Position numbers and translations under genes: made by a program. Below the pieces are notes generated by a model. The model saw only the letters and a program-made list of their open reading frames with translations. It made no database searches and was not told the DNA's origin. DNA of 64,000 nt from Robiginitalea sp. SC105 (GTDB lineage Bacteria > Bacteroidota > Bacteroidia > Flavobacteriales > Flavobacteriaceae), in NCBI RefSeq assembly GCF_014243345.1, contig NZ_JACLZF010000001.1, forward strand, positions 1,550,268 to 1,614,267, read 5' to 3'. Shown here piece by piece: positions 61,347 to 64,000 of this stretch; position 1 is the stretch's first letter, and each line of letters begins with the position of its first letter.

Positions 61347-63893
61347 ATGAGTCAGGTCGAACGACTAAAGGAATTCAAGAAAACCGTACGGAACAAATTC
61401 AATATCTACAACAGCCTGTTCCTGAACCTGCCCTATACAGAAGGGGAAAACGTGGGCATTTACATCCCCCTGCTATTCCAGCAGTGCGACAGCGGGCTGA
61501 AGTCGGGCAAGAACCCCACGGAAATCCTCGACGGGTTCTTTGACAATTTCACCAGGGCCTCCAACGAAAAGGAACGCATCGACCTGATGTTCCGGATCAT
61601 CCAGTATGTGGAACGGCAGGTGGTGCTCTACGACAGCGTGGAGGATGCGGCCTTCCCCAGGCTGCACGTACACACGGATTCCCTGTCCGTCCGGGATTAC
61701 TTCCAACTCGCCAAAAAGAACAAGCGCTGGGACAAGGTTTCCAAGAAACTGGAATCCTTCAGTGCCCGGATCGTACTGACCGCCCACCCGACCCAGTTTT
61801 ATACCCCCGCCGTGCTGGATATCATCGCCGAGCTCCGCACGCTCATCCTGGAGAACAAGATCGACGAAATCGATGTCACCCTGCAACAGCTCGGGCTGAC
61901 GTCCCTGATCAACAGCAAGAAGCCCACCCCCCTGGATGAAGCCAAGAATATCATCTATACGTTGCGCCACGTCTACTACCAGGCGGTCGGGGACCTCTAT
62001 CAGTATATCAAGGGCAGTATAGAAAACGACCAGTACAACAACCCGGATATCATCAAGCTCGGATTCTGGCCGGGGGGCGACCGGGACGGCAACCCTTTTG
62101 TGACCGCCGATATCACCATGGATGTGGCCGACGAACTTCGGACCACCCTGATGAAGTGCTATTACAACGACCTGAAGACCCTGCAAAAGCGGATCTCTTT
62201 CCGGGGGGTACAGGAAAGGATGCAGGCGCTCAGGAACAAGGCATATGTAGCCATGTTCGATACGAGCAAAACCCTCGGCTACGAAGAGATGATGGCCACC
62301 CTCGGGGAAGTGCGGGACATCCTGGTGGCCGATTATTACGGGCTTTACCTGAAGGAACTGGACCAGTTTATGGACAAGGTCCGGTTGTTCAAGACGCATT
62401 TTGCGACCCTGGATATCCGCCAGGACCACCGGATGCACTATCGCGTGGTGGAGACGGTATTGCAACGCCACGGCTATATCCGGGAGTCCCTGGAGGAGCT
62501 CTCCGGCGACCGCCTGGTGGAGATCCTGGTGCGGGAGGAACTGGAACTGGACCCTGGCGCCTATGAGGACGACATTGTCCGGGATACACTGGTCAATATG
62601 GCCCAGCTCGAAGAGATACAGCGCAAAAACGGCCAGGATGGCTGCAACCGGTATATCATCAGCAACTCCGAGGATATCTTCTCGGTCCTTTTCGTCTTTG
62701 GCCTGCTTCGCTGGTCCGGCTGGAAGGGTGCCGATATCACCTTCGACATCATCCCGCTTTTCGAGACCATGAAGGGCATGGAAGCAGCCGAAGAGGTAAT
62801 GCAAACCCTGTTTGACCTGCCGGAATACCGGGCCCACGTGGCCCAGCGCCGGGACCTGCAGACCATCATGCTGGGCTTCTCCGACGGTACCAAGGACGGG
62901 GGCTACCTCAAGGCCAACTGGTCCATATTTAAAACCAAGGAAACGCTTTCCCGGGTGTGCCGCCGCAACAAGATCAAGGCGATTTTCTTCGATGGCCGTG
63001 GCGGGCCGCCCGCCCGGGGGGGAGGGAAGACGCACCGCTTTTACGCTGCACAGACCAAGGCGATTGCCAACCACGAAATTCAGCTGACCGTCCAGGGGCA
63101 AACCATTACCAGTACCTTCGGCACCAAGGAGCTGTTCATGCACAACAGCGAGCAGCTGCTTACCGCAGGCCTTTCCAATACGATCTTCGGCAAGGAAAAC
63201 GTGATCGACAAACCACAGCGGGATTTACTCGAGGCCTTGTCGGAGTTGAGTTTTAAAAAGTACGATTCCCTGAAGCAGCACGAGTTGTTCCTGCCCTATC
63301 TGGAAAACCGCAGCACGCTGAAATACTACTCCAATGCCAATATCGGCAGCCGGCCCGGAAAACGCGGCAACAAGGCCAAACTGGAGTTTTCCGATCTGCG
63401 CGCCATCTCCTTTGTCGGCTCCTGGAGCCAGCTCAAGCAGAACGTGCCCGGGTATTACGGGATCGGGACCGCCCTGAAGCAGCTCAAGGAGCAGGGCCGC
63501 ATGCCGGAACTGAAGAAAATGTACAAGGATGTAGCCTTTTTCCGCGCGCTGATGCTCAACAGCATGATGTCCCTGACCAAGTGTTATTTTGAGCTTACCA
63601 GCTATATGAAGGAGGACAAGAAGTACCGGGCTTTCTGGGAAATGCTCTACCGGGAATACAAACTTTCCAAACAGATGCTGTTGCAATTGTCGGGCTACAA
63701 GGTGCTGATGGAAAACGAATCCGTATCCCGCGAATCGATCAAGATCCGGGAAAACATCGTGCTGCCCCTGCTGGTGATCCAGCAATATGCCCTGCAGAAA
63801 ATCGGAGAGGGGACTGACCGGAAAGAGCTGTATGAAAAAATCGTGACGCGGTCCCTGTACGGGAATATAAACGCCAGCCGTAACTCCGCCTGA
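61347..63893 (+). CDS. ppc: Phosphoenolpyruvate carboxylase
   Basis: 848 aa. Catalytic H147 in VLTAHPTQ, GGDRDGNPFVT, MLGFSDGTKDGGYL (second site, usually LGYSDSxKDxG) and FFDGRGGPPARGGG (the glycine loop, usually GRGGxxGRGGG). The C-terminus is NINASRNSA rather than the common QNTG. It carboxylates PEP to oxaloacetate to refill the TCA cycle. Variation at the Gly loop and tail suggests the Bacteroidota subtype, perhaps with altered allostery. Followed by a strong terminator. Confidence 0.96.
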   Translation: MSQVERLKEFKKTVRNKFNIYNSLFLNLPYTEGENVGIYIPLLFQQCDSGLKSGKNPTEILDGFFDNFTRASNEKERIDLMFRIIQYVERQVVLYDSVEDAAFPRLHVHTDSLSVRDYFQLAKKNKRWDKVSKKLESFSARIVLTAHPTQFYTPAVLDIIAELRTLILENKIDEIDVTLQQLGLTSLINSKKPTPLDEAKNIIYTLRHVYYQAVGDLYQYIKGSIENDQYNNPDIIKLGFWPGGDRDGNPFVTADITMDVADELRTTLMKCYYNDLKTLQKRISFRGVQERMQALRNKAYVAMFDTSKTLGYEEMMATLGEVRDILVADYYGLYLKELDQFMDKVRLFKTHFATLDIRQDHRMHYRVVETVLQRHGYIRESLEELSGDRLVEILVREELELDPGAYEDDIVRDTLVNMAQLEEIQRKNGQDGCNRYIISNSEDIFSVLFVFGLLRWSGWKGADITFDIIPLFETMKGMEAAEEVMQTLFDLPEYRAHVAQRRDLQTIMLGFSDGTKDGGYLKANWSIFKTKETLSRVCRRNKIKAIFFDGRGGPPARGGGKTHRFYAAQTKAIANHEIQLTVQGQTITSTFGTKELFMHNSEQLLTAGLSNTIFGKENVIDKPQRDLLEALSELSFKKYDSLKQHELFLPYLENRSTLKYYSNANIGSRPGKRGNKAKLEFSDLRAISFVGSWSQLKQNVPGYYGIGTALKQLKEQGRMPELKKMYKDVAFFRALMLNSMMSLTKCYFELTSYMKEDKKYRAFWEMLYREYKLSKQMLLQLSGYKVLMENESVSRESIKIRENIVLPLLVIQQYALQKIGEGTDRKELYEKIVTRSLYGNINASRNSA

Positions 63894-63921
63894 CGGGTGC
63901 CCCGAAGGGACCTGCTGCATA

Positions 63922-63957
63922 AAAAAACACCCGGGATTTCCCGGGTGTTTTTTTTAT
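63922..63957. terminator. Bidirectional terminator after ppc
   Basis: The stem AAAAACACCCGGG / CCCGGGTGTTTTT (63922-63934 … 63941-63953 region) has a short loop and T-runs on both strands (eight T on plus, seven on minus). The two-way design implies a convergent gene beyond the right edge. Confidence 0.92.
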
Positions 63958-63962
63958 TGGTC

Positions 63963-63982
63963 TTAAGCGGTTCGCCGCTTAA
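63963..63982. terminator. Second hairpin with UUCG loop near right edge
   Basis: An 8-bp stem TTAAGCGG / CCGCTTAA (63963-63970 with 63975-63982) closed by the very stable TTCG tetraloop. On the minus strand a frame reading DQQNKS-stop ends at 63979, within this hairpin; it could be the tail of a convergent gene, but six codons cannot prove it. Confidence 0.5.
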
Positions 63983-64000
63983 CTTTTGTTCTGCTGGTCC

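Noticed and set aside
61473-63143. 556-codon minus-strand frame opposite ppc
   Set aside because: Same antisense effect of a GC-rich coding strand; the ppc frame carries all catalytic motifs.
1-64000. tRNA, rRNA, tmRNA or IS elements
   Set aside because: No T-loop (GTTCGANTC) with cloverleaf, no rRNA-like stretch, no transposase or terminal inverted repeats were found by reading both strands.

Overview
The window is a gene-dense stretch of a GC-rich member of the Flavobacteriia (Bacteroidota). Evidence: flavobacterial family markers (DUF6702, DUF1573, LUD next to FtsH, bTHX, a GH97 lipoprotein, RprX/RprY-like signalling); the -7 element TAnnTTTG in front of many genes with little Shine-Dalgarno signal; many short lipoprotein signal peptides. 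The high GC content and gene set resemble Robiginitalea-like marine flavobacteria; that genus guess is inference. No rRNA, tRNA, CRISPR array, insertion sequence or prophage was recognised. About 60 protein genes are supported, nearly all chromosomal core or family-typical.

Layout. 1-2356: 5' part of a large secreted repeat protein (minus strand, running off the left edge) with near-identical 276-bp tandem repeats. 2652-8102: two tandem carboxypeptidase-regulatory-like secreted proteins, DUF6702, an M1 metallopeptidase, TatA and a PAP2 phosphatase. 8065-14236: O-methyltransferase, lipoproteins, GNAT, kynureninase, MFS transporter and a stand-alone ClpP. 14303-17458: a light-linked operon of DUF2256 zinc protein, cryptochrome DASH and an iron-sulfur (6-4) photolyase. 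17588-21969: kynurenine 3-monooxygenase, a degenerate zinc-ribbon coiled-coil protein, Nif3-like protein and LpxK. 21995-28446: minus-strand block with lipoyl synthase, a GAPDH paralogue with an altered active-site motif, a translationally coupled hybrid histidine kinase, two ECF sigma factors, an anti-sigma factor and a cysteine-rich mini membrane protein.

28850-44449: MurB and an aminotransferase, a PDZ aspartyl protease, DUF1573, valyl-tRNA synthetase, an outer-membrane-type protein, an RprX/RprY-like two-component pair preceded by a helically phased GTTAA repeat array, an LRR lipoprotein, a GH97 glycosidase, a sterol desaturase family protein and a creatininase family protein. 44537-49358: rsfS-ftsH-LUD-cdsA-psd-ACBP, an operon joining membrane proteolysis with phospholipid synthesis. 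49447-64000: BirA, PyrE, Nudix, M14 peptidase, a PAS kinase with response regulator, CoaD-Ddl, a PASTA protein with an RluA-type pseudouridine synthase, YaaA, ribosomal protein bTHX, a uracil-DNA glycosylase family protein and PEP carboxylase.

Functional threads: tryptophan catabolism toward NAD (kynU, kmo), light and DNA repair (two photolyase-family genes, UDG), envelope building (lpxK, murB, ddl, cdsA, psd), and signalling (three histidine kinases, two ECF factors). The most notable items are the DUF2256/DASH/FeS-photolyase operon, the GAPDH-like/hybrid-kinase coupling, the GTTAA array, the tandem-repeat surface protein and two unexplained structured intergenic regions.
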